Positions 49,738 through 57,920 of a stretch of 64,000 bases of DNA are shown here, piece after piece. Source of the DNA: Pseudomonas fluorescens (GTDB lineage: Bacteria; Pseudomonadota; Gammaproteobacteria; Pseudomonadales; Pseudomonadaceae). A model generated the notes under the pieces. It had not been told where the DNA came from. It saw nothing but the letters and a program-made list of their open reading frames with translations, and did no database searches. The position numbers and the translations under genes were made by a program. Position 1 is the first letter of the stretch. Each line of letters begins with the position of its first letter. The stretch lies in the NCBI RefSeq assembly GCF_902497875.1, contig NZ_CABVHY010000027.1, positions 1-64,000 of the forward strand, given 5' to 3'.

Positions 49738-51036
49738 ATGCGCATCAAACTACCCAGCCTTCCTGCCTTCGGCGCTTACCTTGCCCTTGCTTGCCTTTTT
49801 GCGGGCGCATGGTTCACCCATCCTGCTCCTACGCATTCTTCCTTTGCCCTGATGAATCCGGCGATGGCTGTGGCTGAACAAGTGGCCAAGCCCATTTATA
49901 CCAGCCGTTTCGCCTCATCCGGGCTGGTGGACTTCGTGCATTCCTCGGCGGTAACCGCCTTGCCTGACGGTAGCCTGATGGCGGTCTGGTTCGCCGGCTC
50001 TCGCGAAGGCGCAGCCGACGTTCAGGTGCGTTCTGCCCGTTTCGACGCGAAAACCAGCGAGTGGGGTGCGGAACAGGTATTGGCGACTCGGGATTCGACT
50101 CAACAGGGCACTCGAAAATACATTCGAAAACTGGGCAACCCGGTCATTGCCCTCGCGCCGGACAATCGCCTCTGGTTGTTCTACGTGTCCGTGTCCATGG
50201 GCGGCTGGGCCGGTAGTGCGGTCAATGTGATGGTCTCGGACGATTTTGGTCGTCAGTGGTCCGCGCCGCGCCAATTGGTCACTTCACCCTTTCTGAATAT
50301 CAGCACCCTGGTCCGCTCGGCACCGGTGTTTCATGCCGACGGCTCCATCGGTTTGCCGGTCTATCACGAGTTTCTGGGCAAGTTTGCCGAGTACCTGTAC
50401 CTGAGCGCAGACGGTGATGTGATCGATAAATACCGCATCAGTCGCGGCAATAATTCATTGCAACCCACGGTAGTTCCGCTGGATGGGCAGCGCGGTATCG
50501 CCTTGTTGCGCTATGCCGGCAATGTCCACCACCGTGTCCTGGCGACCCGCACTGAAGATGCCGGGCAAACCTGGAGTGAGCCTTATCCGCTCGATCCATC
50601 GAATCCTAATTCCTCGTTGGCCGCCGTCGCGACGCCCGAACATGGGTTGCTGGTGGCGCTCAATGATCTGCAGGAGGGGCGCTTCAAGTTGAGTCTTTAT
50701 GGTACCGACGCAAAAATGGACGATTGGCGCTCGTTGCGGGATCTGGACAAATCACCTGATCCAGAGGGCGATACGTTTTCACCCGAGGCCTACAAGGAAA
50801 TCATCGGCAAAGAGTTCCGTGGTTCCAGCGGCGCACTTCGCCAACCGCTGGAGGCACAGTTCCTGAACAACCTCGACACCCGGGTATGTACCGATGACGG
50901 GTGCAAGTTTGAATACGAATACCCGTACTTCATCCGTAGTCCCGACGGTCTGTATCACCTGGTTTATTCCTGGAACAATACGTTTATCAAGCACGTCACC
51001 TTCAACGATGCGTGGCTGTCCGAGCGTGTCCATTGA
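49738..51036 (+). CDS. sialidase-fold (BNR-repeat) exported protein
   Basis: A 432-residue protein with a signal anchor (FGAYLALACLFAGAWF) and a six-bladed sialidase-like beta-propeller. Asp-box-like turns are visible: SDDFGRQWSAPRQL and TEDAGQTWSEPYPL. SAVTALPDGSLMAVWFAGSREG and SAPVFHADGSIGLPVYHEF are the family marks. It may hydrolyse a glycan or act as a binding protein; sialic-acid activity is not established for this group. Upstream in-frame starts at 49699 and 49717 are possible. It overlaps the next gene by four bases in an operon with a membrane protein and an LtaS/OpgB-like enzyme. Confidence 0.78.
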   Translation: MRIKLPSLPAFGAYLALACLFAGAWFTHPAPTHSSFALMNPAMAVAEQVAKPIYTSRFASSGLVDFVHSSAVTALPDGSLMAVWFAGSREGAADVQVRSARFDAKTSEWGAEQVLATRDSTQQGTRKYIRKLGNPVIALAPDNRLWLFYVSVSMGGWAGSAVNVMVSDDFGRQWSAPRQLVTSPFLNISTLVRSAPVFHADGSIGLPVYHEFLGKFAEYLYLSADGDVIDKYRISRGNNSLQPTVVPLDGQRGIALLRYAGNVHHRVLATRTEDAGQTWSEPYPLDPSNPNSSLAAVATPEHGLLVALNDLQEGRFKLSLYGTDAKMDDWRSLRDLDKSPDPEGDTFSPEAYKEIIGKEFRGSSGALRQPLEAQFLNNLDTRVCTDDGCKFEYEYPYFIRSPDGLYHLVYSWNNTFIKHVTFNDAWLSERVH

Positions 51037-51644
51037 TTAACCTCTGGCAAGCCCATATCAGCTTCGCGCTGATCATCTTCGTGCTGCTGCCTTCGTTTGG
51101 TTTAAACCGGGTTGGGCGTATCGCGGTGTTGGTCGCATTGCTGGCAGCCAGCTTCATACCGCTGGACGGGTTGTCGCTGGCCGCTTACTTGCGCAGCCAC
51201 ATTGATGACCTTGCGGTCACATCCCTGGTCTTCTTGGGGTGGGGCTGTTTACGTCGACTGGGCATCTTGCCGCCTGCACCGCAAAGTAAAACCAGCGTAT
51301 TGATCATCTTTGCCGCGATGGCCCTGGTGCTCTACCCGGCAACCCTGGGTTTGAGTTATCTGGACCCTTATCGGTTTGGCTTCAGCCCGCGCCCTATGTT
51401 GATTGTCGTCGCACTGTTGACGTTAAGCCTGTTTTACCTGCGCAATGGTCTGGCAGTGGTGATGCTGGCCAGCGCGACCCTGGCCTTCATCGCCGGGATA
51501 AAACCTTCACAAAATTATTGGGATTACCTGGTTGATCCGCTGCTGGGTCTGTATTGCTGCGCGGCCCTGCTGATGCTTGCCACGCGCTGGATGTATGGTT
51601 GGCTAAACCAGCTGCGCGGCTCAGTGCAAAACAGATCCATTTGA
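51033..51644 (+). CDS. multi-pass membrane protein
   Basis: A 203-residue integral membrane protein with five or six hydrophobic helices (for example ISFALIIFVLLPSFGL, IAVLVALLAASFIPL, VLIIFAAMALVLYPATLGL, MLIVVALLTLSLFYL). No family was recognised. The start is a TTG at 51033 that overlaps the preceding stop (TTGA); a GTG seven codons earlier is the alternative. Its place between the sialidase-fold and LtaS/OpgB-like genes suggests a role in making or exporting a surface glycan or phosphoglycerol-modified molecule. Confidence 0.72.
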   Translation: MINLWQAHISFALIIFVLLPSFGLNRVGRIAVLVALLAASFIPLDGLSLAAYLRSHIDDLAVTSLVFLGWGCLRRLGILPPAPQSKTSVLIIFAAMALVLYPATLGLSYLDPYRFGFSPRPMLIVVALLTLSLFYLRNGLAVVMLASATLAFIAGIKPSQNYWDYLVDPLLGLYCCAALLMLATRWMYGWLNQLRGSVQNRSI

Positions 51645-51676
51645 GATTTAACGAGATTTTTGACAGGGGAAGATGG

Positions 51677-53713
51677 ATGGGTTGGCTGCAATCGAGACGT
51701 TTGCATTACTGGGTAGGCGCAACAGCGATAGCGTTTTCGCTGTTTGCACTGCTGCGGGTGGTGTTCTTTTTCGGCTTTTCCGGTTTCGACGCCAAAGCCC
51801 TGACCGACGAAAATGCCGTCTTGCAAACCTTAAGCATCGGCTTTCGTTTCGATCTGCGCCTGGCCATCCTGGTAATGTTGCCGTTGGCGCTGTTGGCCTG
51901 GATTCCTCGTTGGAATCTAATCAGCAGCCGCCTGCTTCGCCGGTTGGCACGCGTGTATGTATCGGCAACCCTGAGCGTCCTGCTGCTGATCTATATCATC
52001 GATCTGGGCCATTACGCGTACTTGGGCGTGAGGATCAACGCTACCGTGCTGCGCTTCATCGAGGATGCGCAAATATCCCGTGATATGGTCTGGCAAACCT
52101 ACCCGGTTATCTGGATTTCACTGGGTTGGCTGGCAACAGTCGCGCTGGTGACACTGGCCTTGGTACGTCTGGAACGCGTGACGCTCGACCGCCCCCGCAA
52201 AACCATCCACCCGCTCTCCGCGACATGGGGGGGTACGTTGATGGTCGTGTTGGTGCTGCTGGGTATTTTGGGCCGTGTCGAAAACATGAACCTTGAAAAC
52301 CCTGTGCCGTTGCGCTGGAGCGACGCGTTCTTCTCGGGCAACAACCAGATTGCCGCGCTGGGCCTGAACCCGGTGATTTTCCTCTACGACACGCTCAAGG
52401 TCGGCCAGTCGCGCTATGACGAAGAGCAGGTGCGCGAACACTACACGTCCATGGCCAACTACCTGGGCGTCGACCAGCCCGATCCGCAAACCCTCAATTT
52501 CGTACGTCACCAGGCGCCACAGCCCTACAAAATAGCGGGCTCCCGGCCACCGAACGTAATGTTCGTCATGCTTGAATCGCTGGGCACCAGCGCCGTCGGG
52601 GCCTATGGCAACCCGATCAACCCGACGCCCAATCTCGATCGCCTGGCCACGCAGAGCTGGTTCTTCGAACACTTCTATGTTCCGGTTACCGGGACAGCAA
52701 AAACCGTCTGGGCCAGCATTTCCGGGGTCCCTGACGTCACGCGTCAGGAAACCGCGACGCGTAATCCGCTGATCACCCAGCAGCACACACTGATCAATGC
52801 CTTCACCGGGTACGAAAAGCTCTACACCATCGGCGGCAACTCCGGCTGGGCCAATATGAATGCCCTGATTCGGCAAAGCATCGACGGGGTTCGCCTGTTC
52901 GACGAGCGCGACTGGAAATCCCCGGTGGTGGACGTCTGGGGGATTTCAGATCTGGATCTGTTCAAGGAAACCGACAAGATCCTGCAGGCACTGCCCAAGG
53001 ACAAACCGTTCTTTGCCTATGTACAGACGGCTGGCAACCATCGCCCCTTCACGATTCCCAAGAGCAATGATGGATTCGAGGTCAAGCACCCTACCCTGGC
53101 TGAAGTCCAGGCCGCAGGATCGCGCAGTGTCGAGCAGTACAACGCCGTGCGCTTGCTGGACTTCAACATCGGACGCTTGATGGAAATTGCCAAAGAAGGT
53201 GGCTACTACGACAACACCATTTTCGTGCTGTTTGGCGACCACAACACCCGTATCGCCCAGATCCCTTTCCTGGCACCGGCTTATGAGCAACTGGGTCTGG
53301 AAAGCAATGCGGTGCCGATGATCATCCACGCGCCTGGCTTGCTCGGGACGCGTAACGTCAAGGAAGCGGTCGGCCTGGTGGACTTGCTGCCAACCGTGGC
53401 GGGCATGGCCGGCCTTGAGTTTCGCAACAGCGGCATGGGTCGTGATATTCAGCAGCCAGCGCCCGAGGGTGAACGCGTAGTGCCGTTGGTGTTACAGGAG
53501 GGCACGTTCCCGGTCATTGCGGGCGTTACTCAACACTACCTGGTGCAGATGGCGCACGACGGCAGCTCGCCGACGCTCCACGACCTGGCTTCAATGACGC
53601 CGATGGATAACGTGGCTCAGCAAAACCCCGAAGAGTTCAAACGCCTGGTGCAGCTGACCCGTGCTATGCATGAAACCTCAAGGTTGATGTTGTACCAGAA
53701 CGTGCGAAAGTGA
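51677..53713 (+). CDS. LtaS/OpgB-like membrane sulfatase-fold transferase
   Basis: The 678-residue protein has about five N-terminal membrane helices (residues 1-190) and a C-terminal alkaline-phosphatase-fold domain. NVMFVMLESLGTSAVGAYGN holds the first metal site (Glu), FYVPVTGTAKTVWASISGVP supplies the catalytic threonine/serine, and LFGDHNTRI the Asp-His pair. This is the layout of lipoteichoic-acid synthase and of OpgB/MdoB, which transfers phosphoglycerol to periplasmic glucans. In a Gram-negative an OpgB- or EptA-like role is more likely. Start at 51677 has AGGGGA upstream. Third gene of its operon. Confidence 0.85.
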   Translation: MGWLQSRRLHYWVGATAIAFSLFALLRVVFFFGFSGFDAKALTDENAVLQTLSIGFRFDLRLAILVMLPLALLAWIPRWNLISSRLLRRLARVYVSATLSVLLLIYIIDLGHYAYLGVRINATVLRFIEDAQISRDMVWQTYPVIWISLGWLATVALVTLALVRLERVTLDRPRKTIHPLSATWGGTLMVVLVLLGILGRVENMNLENPVPLRWSDAFFSGNNQIAALGLNPVIFLYDTLKVGQSRYDEEQVREHYTSMANYLGVDQPDPQTLNFVRHQAPQPYKIAGSRPPNVMFVMLESLGTSAVGAYGNPINPTPNLDRLATQSWFFEHFYVPVTGTAKTVWASISGVPDVTRQETATRNPLITQQHTLINAFTGYEKLYTIGGNSGWANMNALIRQSIDGVRLFDERDWKSPVVDVWGISDLDLFKETDKILQALPKDKPFFAYVQTAGNHRPFTIPKSNDGFEVKHPTLAEVQAAGSRSVEQYNAVRLLDFNIGRLMEIAKEGGYYDNTIFVLFGDHNTRIAQIPFLAPAYEQLGLESNAVPMIIHAPGLLGTRNVKEAVGLVDLLPTVAGMAGLEFRNSGMGRDIQQPAPEGERVVPLVLQEGTFPVIAGVTQHYLVQMAHDGSSPTLHDLASMTPMDNVAQQNPEEFKRLVQLTRAMHETSRLMLYQNVRK

Positions 53714-53958
53714 CTGTGAGTGCCAGCAACCCGCGTCTATGGTTCAGATAAACGCGGGCCCGCCCGTGACGCAGGGAGCGGGTTGGGATTGAGTACATGG
53801 GTCGCCCCGCTTCCGGGGCCTGCCCCTATACCTGGCACGATCAGCGCGCGCCGACGTCTACAGTTCGCTAGAACCAACCGCCAGCGGCCACAGGCGGTTG
53901 GTGCTCCGGCTGAGTAAAGGGCCCGCCGTCTGACCGACGTTGAAGGCAATGGCAACGA
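53714..53958. other. intergenic region with a hairpin
   Basis: About 245 bases between convergent genes. It contains ACCAACCGCC-10-GGCGGTTGGT (53873-53902), a perfect 10-bp stem that may end transcription, and GC-rich sequence with two copies of GGGCCCGCC. No gene is seen. Confidence 0.5.
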
Positions 53959-54273
53959 TCACTTGGGTTTCAGTCCATCGCGCCAGGTCATTGCTTCGAG
54001 CTCGACCCGGACTGCCTCCTCGACAGCAATCACCGGGCGCGCCTGGAATTCAAACGCAGGAAACGTCGAGCAAACCTTGTGAACCGCCACCGGATCGTCG
54101 CAATCCACCAACATGTGGCCACCCCATTCACCCACGCGCACGACAAACACCTCGATTTTGAAATTGTCCGGTGCTTTCCATTGAGTGAACACTTCAAGGA
54201 TCCGTTTCTGCGCATTCTCGTACTCCGCAGGCGAACCTTGCGGGCGTTCGAACCAGCTGATCATGTACTTCAT
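53959..54273 (-). CDS. DUF3303 family protein
   Basis: A 104-residue protein with the family start MKYMISWFERPQGSPAEY and the conserved KIEVFVVRVGEWGGHMLVD. The fold is a ferredoxin-like alpha/beta domain; function is not known. AGAGGAGG with a six-base spacer fits the start at 54273, and is too close to the ATG six bases earlier. Confidence 0.88.
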   Translation of the reverse strand: MKYMISWFERPQGSPAEYENAQKRILEVFTQWKAPDNFKIEVFVVRVGEWGGHMLVDCDDPVAVHKVCSTFPAFEFQARPVIAVEEAVRVELEAMTWRDGLKPK

Positions 54274-54413
54274 TGCCATCCTCCTCTATTGCATTGAGGC
54301 CCTCGAAACGACTACTGCTTGGGCTGGCTATCTACAAATAGACACCCAGTGGTGCATCACACCTTGAACGAGTTTGATGGATAACATTCTAAATCAAGCG
54401 GCATCACGCGCGC

Positions 54414-55772
54414 TTACACCAACCGCTCAATCTTCTGATGCTGCCAGACCATTTTGTAATACGTCGTCTGCAACACCAGCATCCCCAGATACGCCACCGG
54501 AAACGCCATCCACACCCCTTGCAACCCAAACCGTGCATCCAGCACATACGCCACCGGCAACTGCACCCCGACCACGCAAAAAATCGAAATCGCCATTGGC
54601 ACCAGCACCGAGCCACTGGCGCGCATGATGCCGCCTATGATCGCCTGGAAGCCGAACACCAACAGACTCCAAAGCATGATGTGCAACAGGTGCTCCGCCT
54701 TCGCCCGGGTGGAATCATCCGTGAGGAACAAACCCAGAAGCCAGTGCGACAACAGATAACCCAACACCACCAACCCACCCGTCAGGCACACATTGATCAG
54801 CAGCCCCGTGCGCAGAATCGGCGCCATGCGTTCAAGGCGCCCTGCCCCAATCGCCTGAGCGCCAAGGATCGACGCCGTGATCGCAATCGACAACGCCGGG
54901 AACTGTACGTAATTGACGATCTGCGTCACCGCCCCGTACGCCGCCGTCGCCTGGGAACCGTGCTGATTCACTAGCGCCAGAATCACCAGTTCCGACACCG
55001 ACAACACCACCATCTGCAACCCGGTCGGCAAACCGATGCGCAGCACCTTGCCGAGAATCACCAGGTCCAGGCGCATCGCCGCAAACATCTCCCGATCCGG
55101 CGCCAACGGATGCCCCTTACTAATCAACCGCCACGCCAGCCACGCCATCGCCGACAAGTTACCCGCCAACCCGGCATACGCCGCACTCTGAATCCCCATC
55201 ATCGGCAGCCCGAACCAGCCGCGAATCAACGCCGGCGTCAGCGCCAACCCGATACAGGTCGACACCACCAACGCCACCAGCGGCGACACCGTATCGCTCA
55301 CCCCACGCAGCAATTGGGTGAACAGCACGTAGACCAACAACGACGGCATGATCCACATCATCACGTGGGCGTAGGCCACGGCGTCGTCCAGCACGTCTGC
55401 CGGTGTGCCTAAGCCTTGCAAGGCTGGCCGTGCAAACACACTGCCCAACACCGCTGCCGCCAGGCCGATCATTGCGCCCAACAGCAAGGTTGTACCGGCG
55501 ATGGCTTTCACCAGGTGTGGTTCGCGAGCGCCCCAGGCTTGGCCGATGAGCACGCCAGCGCCCGCACCGAGACCGATGACCAGGGCGATGAAGAAGAAGA
55601 CGACGGGGAACATCCCGGATACGGCAGCCAGGGCTTGGGTGCCGAGCATTTGGCCAATGTAGATGCTGTTGATGGTGCCCGACATGGATTGGAGGAAATT
55701 GGAGAGGACCATGGGGGCGAGGAAAAGGAGGTAGGTTTTCCAGAGGGGGTGTTGGGTGGTGGGGGTTTGCAT
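54414..55772 (-). CDS. MATE family efflux transporter
   Basis: The 452-residue transporter has 12 helices in two halves of the MATE fold. Family marks are LFLAPMVLSNFLQSMSGTIN at the N-terminus (helix 1), GLGAGAGVLIGQAWGAREPH after helix 2 and, in the second half, ILGAQAIGAGRLERMAPIL. It should export organic cations or related compounds by Na+ or H+ antiport. The start at 55772 (MQTPTTQHPLWKTYL) is the usual one for the family; no clear ribosome-binding site is seen. Confidence 0.9.
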   Translation of the reverse strand: MQTPTTQHPLWKTYLLFLAPMVLSNFLQSMSGTINSIYIGQMLGTQALAAVSGMFPVVFFFIALVIGLGAGAGVLIGQAWGAREPHLVKAIAGTTLLLGAMIGLAAAVLGSVFARPALQGLGTPADVLDDAVAYAHVMMWIMPSLLVYVLFTQLLRGVSDTVSPLVALVVSTCIGLALTPALIRGWFGLPMMGIQSAAYAGLAGNLSAMAWLAWRLISKGHPLAPDREMFAAMRLDLVILGKVLRIGLPTGLQMVVLSVSELVILALVNQHGSQATAAYGAVTQIVNYVQFPALSIAITASILGAQAIGAGRLERMAPILRTGLLINVCLTGGLVVLGYLLSHWLLGLFLTDDSTRAKAEHLLHIMLWSLLVFGFQAIIGGIMRASGSVLVPMAISIFCVVGVQLPVAYVLDARFGLQGVWMAFPVAYLGMLVLQTTYYKMVWQHQKIERLV

Positions 55773-56006
55773 TGAGGGTCCGTCTCGGATGGGCGCGCGG
55801 TTCGGAGATTCTACGCTAGGGAAAATGGGAACAGTGCTCTGGTGGGTTACAGATTTGGATAGCGCTGGTGATATCTGCATCAGGCCAAAAACGGGCCGAT
55901 ACCTATACTTTGGTCACCAACATCACTGTTCGTTTAACAGCCCTGCATTACCCGTGTCTCGCTTCCTACCATAATCTCGGAATCAGTTCCTTGCCCGTCA
56001 AACCCG

Positions 56007-56347
56007 ATGAAGCTTATAGTCCGCCCCGTCGCCCAAAATGGCGATTCAGGTTTGGCGGCCTGACCACAGAGAATGCGAGGGCTATCCGCTTTATTGCAGG
56101 GGCCAACGTACCCGCAAAGCCGCTTTCAATGGCGGCTGTGCGCGGGAGACCTTCGGGTCTGCCGGTGTTCTCTGTGCCGGTTCGCCAACCTGCGCACAGC
56201 TGCCACCCAATCGTTTGGCGACGACTGAGTGAGATTGGCTGCGACACCGTGGTGCTGTCCGACTTCTCCAAACTGCTAGCCATTCCGCTGCGCGATGGTT
56301 GTGACTTGATGGATGTGATCGGCCGACGCTTGCAGGCTGCGGAGTAA
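56007..56347 (+). repeat. dispersed structured repeat unit
   Basis: An 18-codon ORF (MKLIVRPVAQNGDSGLAA) is followed by two hairpins: AGCCGC-TTTCAATG-GCGGCT (56118-56137) and AGACC-TTCG-GGTCT (56147-56160), the latter with a UUCG tetraloop. The end (about 56275-56335) recurs in degraded form at 63885-63938, where five bases are missing. A long frame across the unit ends in FSKLLAIPLRDGCDLMDVIG but has no ribosome-binding site at a sensible start. It resembles intergenic repeats common in fluorescent pseudomonads. Structured RNA or a decayed small-gene family are both possible. Confidence 0.5.
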
Positions 56348-56358
56348 ATGAAAACGGG

Positions 56359-56587
56359 GGCCTTAGGCGCAATGCCGATCAGTTAAGGAGTCTGAGGTTC
56401 AACACTGTCCTCCGTAGCAGCTGGCGAAGCCTGCGTTCGGCTGCGCAGCAGTCGTAAAATCAGACGCTGCGGTACTTCAGACAAACCGTGCAAGCAGCAT
56501 TTGCGACTGCTTCGCAGCCGAACGCAGCCTTCGGCAGCTGCTACGGTTCGCGTAACGTCTTAACTGATCGGCATTGGGCCTTAGGCG
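56359..56587. mobile_element. MITE-like element with 18-bp terminal repeats and 11-bp target duplication
   Basis: Perfect 18-bp inverted terminal repeats, CAATGCCGATCAGTTAAG at 56370-56387 and its complement at 56559-56576, bound a 207-bp element with no coding capacity. The 11-bp direct repeat GGCCTTAGGCG lies immediately outside each end (56359-56369 and 56577-56587). These lengths agree with insertion by an IS4-family transposase (18-bp ends, 11-13-bp duplications), acting on a non-autonomous element. No transposase gene is in the window. Confidence 0.8.
56412..56546. repeat. REP pair inside the MITE-like element
   Basis: CCGTAGCAGCTGGCGAAGCC..GCGTTCGGCTGCGCAGCAG and its inverted partner ..TTCGCAGCCGAACGC..CAGCTGCTACGG. 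It is the same REP type as at 9450-9617, but here it forms the interior of a transposon-like unit. Confidence 0.88.
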
Positions 56588-56612
56588 CCCATTTTGTTTA
56601 GGGCTACGTGCT

Positions 56613-56663
56613 AGCTTGACCGCCTCCCTCAGTAACACAGTGGTCTGCCCTCCCAATACCTGA
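56613..56663 (+). repeat. left copy of ~50-bp direct repeat
   Basis: AGCTTGACCGCCTCCCTCAG..CCCAATACCTG. The partner copy at 59131-59177 is about 85 percent identical by eye, with a two-base gap, in the same orientation. Confidence 0.7.
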
Positions 56664-56723
56664 CCCCAAAGGTAGTATCAGGCAGCACAACGAAACGTAC
56701 CTCTCACTGCAAAGGATTGCCAT

Positions 56724-57506
56724 GTGAACACCCCCATTATCCTGCAACCCTTACTCGACACCCTGATATGGCTACTACCGCTGATGCTGGTGTTCGCGCT
56801 GCTGAAAACACGCATGTTCAAAGGCTGGTTCGGTGAGCAACTAATACGAGTGTTCGCCCACTTTCTATTGGATCGTCAGGTCTACCACCGTCTGCATGAC
56901 GTAACGTTGATCACCCTGGACGGCACCACGCAGATCGACCATGTGTTTCTTTCGCCCTTCGGCATCTTCGTGTTGGAGACAAAGAATATGAGTGGCTGGA
57001 TCTTCGGCGGTGAAAAGCAGGCTCAGTGGACGCAACAGCTTTACAAAAAGCGCTCACAATTCCAAAACCCTATTCACCAGAACTACAAGCACTTGAAAGC
57101 ACTGCAAGCCGTGCTGGGGATCGGCCCGGAGCATGTGCACTCGGTCATCGCCTTTGTCGGTGGGAGCACCTTCAAGACCAGGATGCCGGCCAATGTCACC
57201 CAAGGCATGGGCTCTGTGCGCTACATCAAGTCCTTCCAGCAACCGGTGTTCAGCGAAGCACAGGTGATGACCATGTTGCATACCTTGCAAGCAGGTCGTC
57301 TGGCGCCGACGCTCGCTACCCGGCGTGAGCATGTGCAACGTCTGAAGCAGCGCAGCAATCCATCGGCCTCGCGCCAATGCCCGCGCTGCGGCAGTGCGCT
57401 GGTGGTCCGTACATCTAAAAGCGGCCATAAAATCGGCCAACAGTTTTGGGGATGCAGCACATTCCCCAAGTGCCGGACGATGCAACCCATAGCGCCCAGT
57501 AGCTAA
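56724..57506 (+). CDS. NERD-domain nuclease-like protein with topoisomerase zinc finger
   Basis: The 260-residue protein has a N-terminal membrane helix (TLIWLLPLMLVFALL), a nuclease-related (NERD) domain at about 40-145 and a C-terminal C4 zinc ribbon. NERD residues are visible in DGTTQIDHVFLSPFGIFVLE and TKNMSGW (Asp, Glu-X-Lys core of a PD-(D/E)XK-like site). The zinc finger is CPRCGSALVVRTSKSGHKIG, then FWGCSTFPKC, as in topoisomerase I tails. It would bind and perhaps cut DNA near the membrane. The start codon is GTG with AAGGA upstream. It lies between direct repeats with a toxin-antitoxin pair, so a defence role is possible. Confidence 0.85.
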   Translation: MNTPIILQPLLDTLIWLLPLMLVFALLKTRMFKGWFGEQLIRVFAHFLLDRQVYHRLHDVTLITLDGTTQIDHVFLSPFGIFVLETKNMSGWIFGGEKQAQWTQQLYKKRSQFQNPIHQNYKHLKALQAVLGIGPEHVHSVIAFVGGSTFKTRMPANVTQGMGSVRYIKSFQQPVFSEAQVMTMLHTLQAGRLAPTLATRREHVQRLKQRSNPSASRQCPRCGSALVVRTSKSGHKIGQQFWGCSTFPKCRTMQPIAPSS

Positions 57507-57557
57507 GCTTTATCAGGAGGCCGCTTCGCGAAGTACTGAACAGTCAGGAGGTGAAAA

Positions 57558-57695
57558 ATGAGCAAACAACCTCAACCCCGTAGTCGTTCCAACCCTCAGC
57601 CCAGATCCCGTCCGGTAGTGCCTGACCTGCCCAGCAAAACGGGCAACAAATCCGGGGGCTTGCGCGGCAACTACCCGGCGAAGCAGTCGAAATGA
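57558..57695 (+). CDS. small basic Pro/Arg-rich protein
   Basis: A 45-residue ORF with a strong AGGAGG ribosome-binding site seven bases before its ATG. The product is rich in Pro, Arg and Ser (QPQPRSRSNPQPRSRPVVPD, then PSKTGNKSGG) and is likely disordered. It follows the NERD gene by 51 bases. Translation looks probable from the ribosome-binding site alone; no family is known. Confidence 0.6.
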   Translation: MSKQPQPRSRSNPQPRSRPVVPDLPSKTGNKSGGLRGNYPAKQSK

Positions 57696-57859
57696 GCTCA
57701 GGCGTACGGCAGGCTTTGCAACTGAGTCTGCTGTGCCTCCCTGTCAGTCTTTATGAATGGTGGGTGCTCGTCGCAAGCTATCTGTCGATGACGCCCCTAT
57801 CGCATTGCCCCTCTTCAATGATCCGCATTGAACGCTGAATGCCACTGGTCGAAACAACC
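57696..57859. other. short gap before the toxin-antitoxin promoter
   Basis: About 160 bases without a gene or clear repeat. Confidence 0.4.
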
Positions 57860-57896
57860 TTGATCTGTAGACTCAATACATATAATTTTGAGTCTA
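57860..57896 (+). promoter_or_regulatory. promoter and palindromic operator of the ParS-RES pair
   Basis: TTGATC (57860-57865) and TATAAT (57881-57886) form a -35/-10 pair with a 15-base spacer. The perfect inverted repeat TAGACTCAA-11-TTGAGTCTA (57868-57876 and 57888-57896) brackets the -10 element. A repressor bound there would block RNA polymerase, as expected for antitoxin autoregulation. The start codon follows 25 bases later. Confidence 0.78.
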
Positions 57897-57920
57897 TGGA
57901 TTCATGGTGAGGCATAGAAC

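Larger units (their letters stand above)
55773..56723. other. gene-free repeat-rich region
   Basis: Nearly 950 bases with no convincing gene. It contains the structured repeat unit at 56007-56347, the MITE-like element at 56359-56587 with a REP pair inside, and one copy of a ~50-bp direct repeat at 56613-56663. Confidence 0.7.

Noticed and set aside
55868..56347. A 159-codon plus-strand frame
   Set aside because: No ribosome-binding site at the start and no family match in the first part; the end belongs to a dispersed repeat. Listed as repeat instead of a gene.
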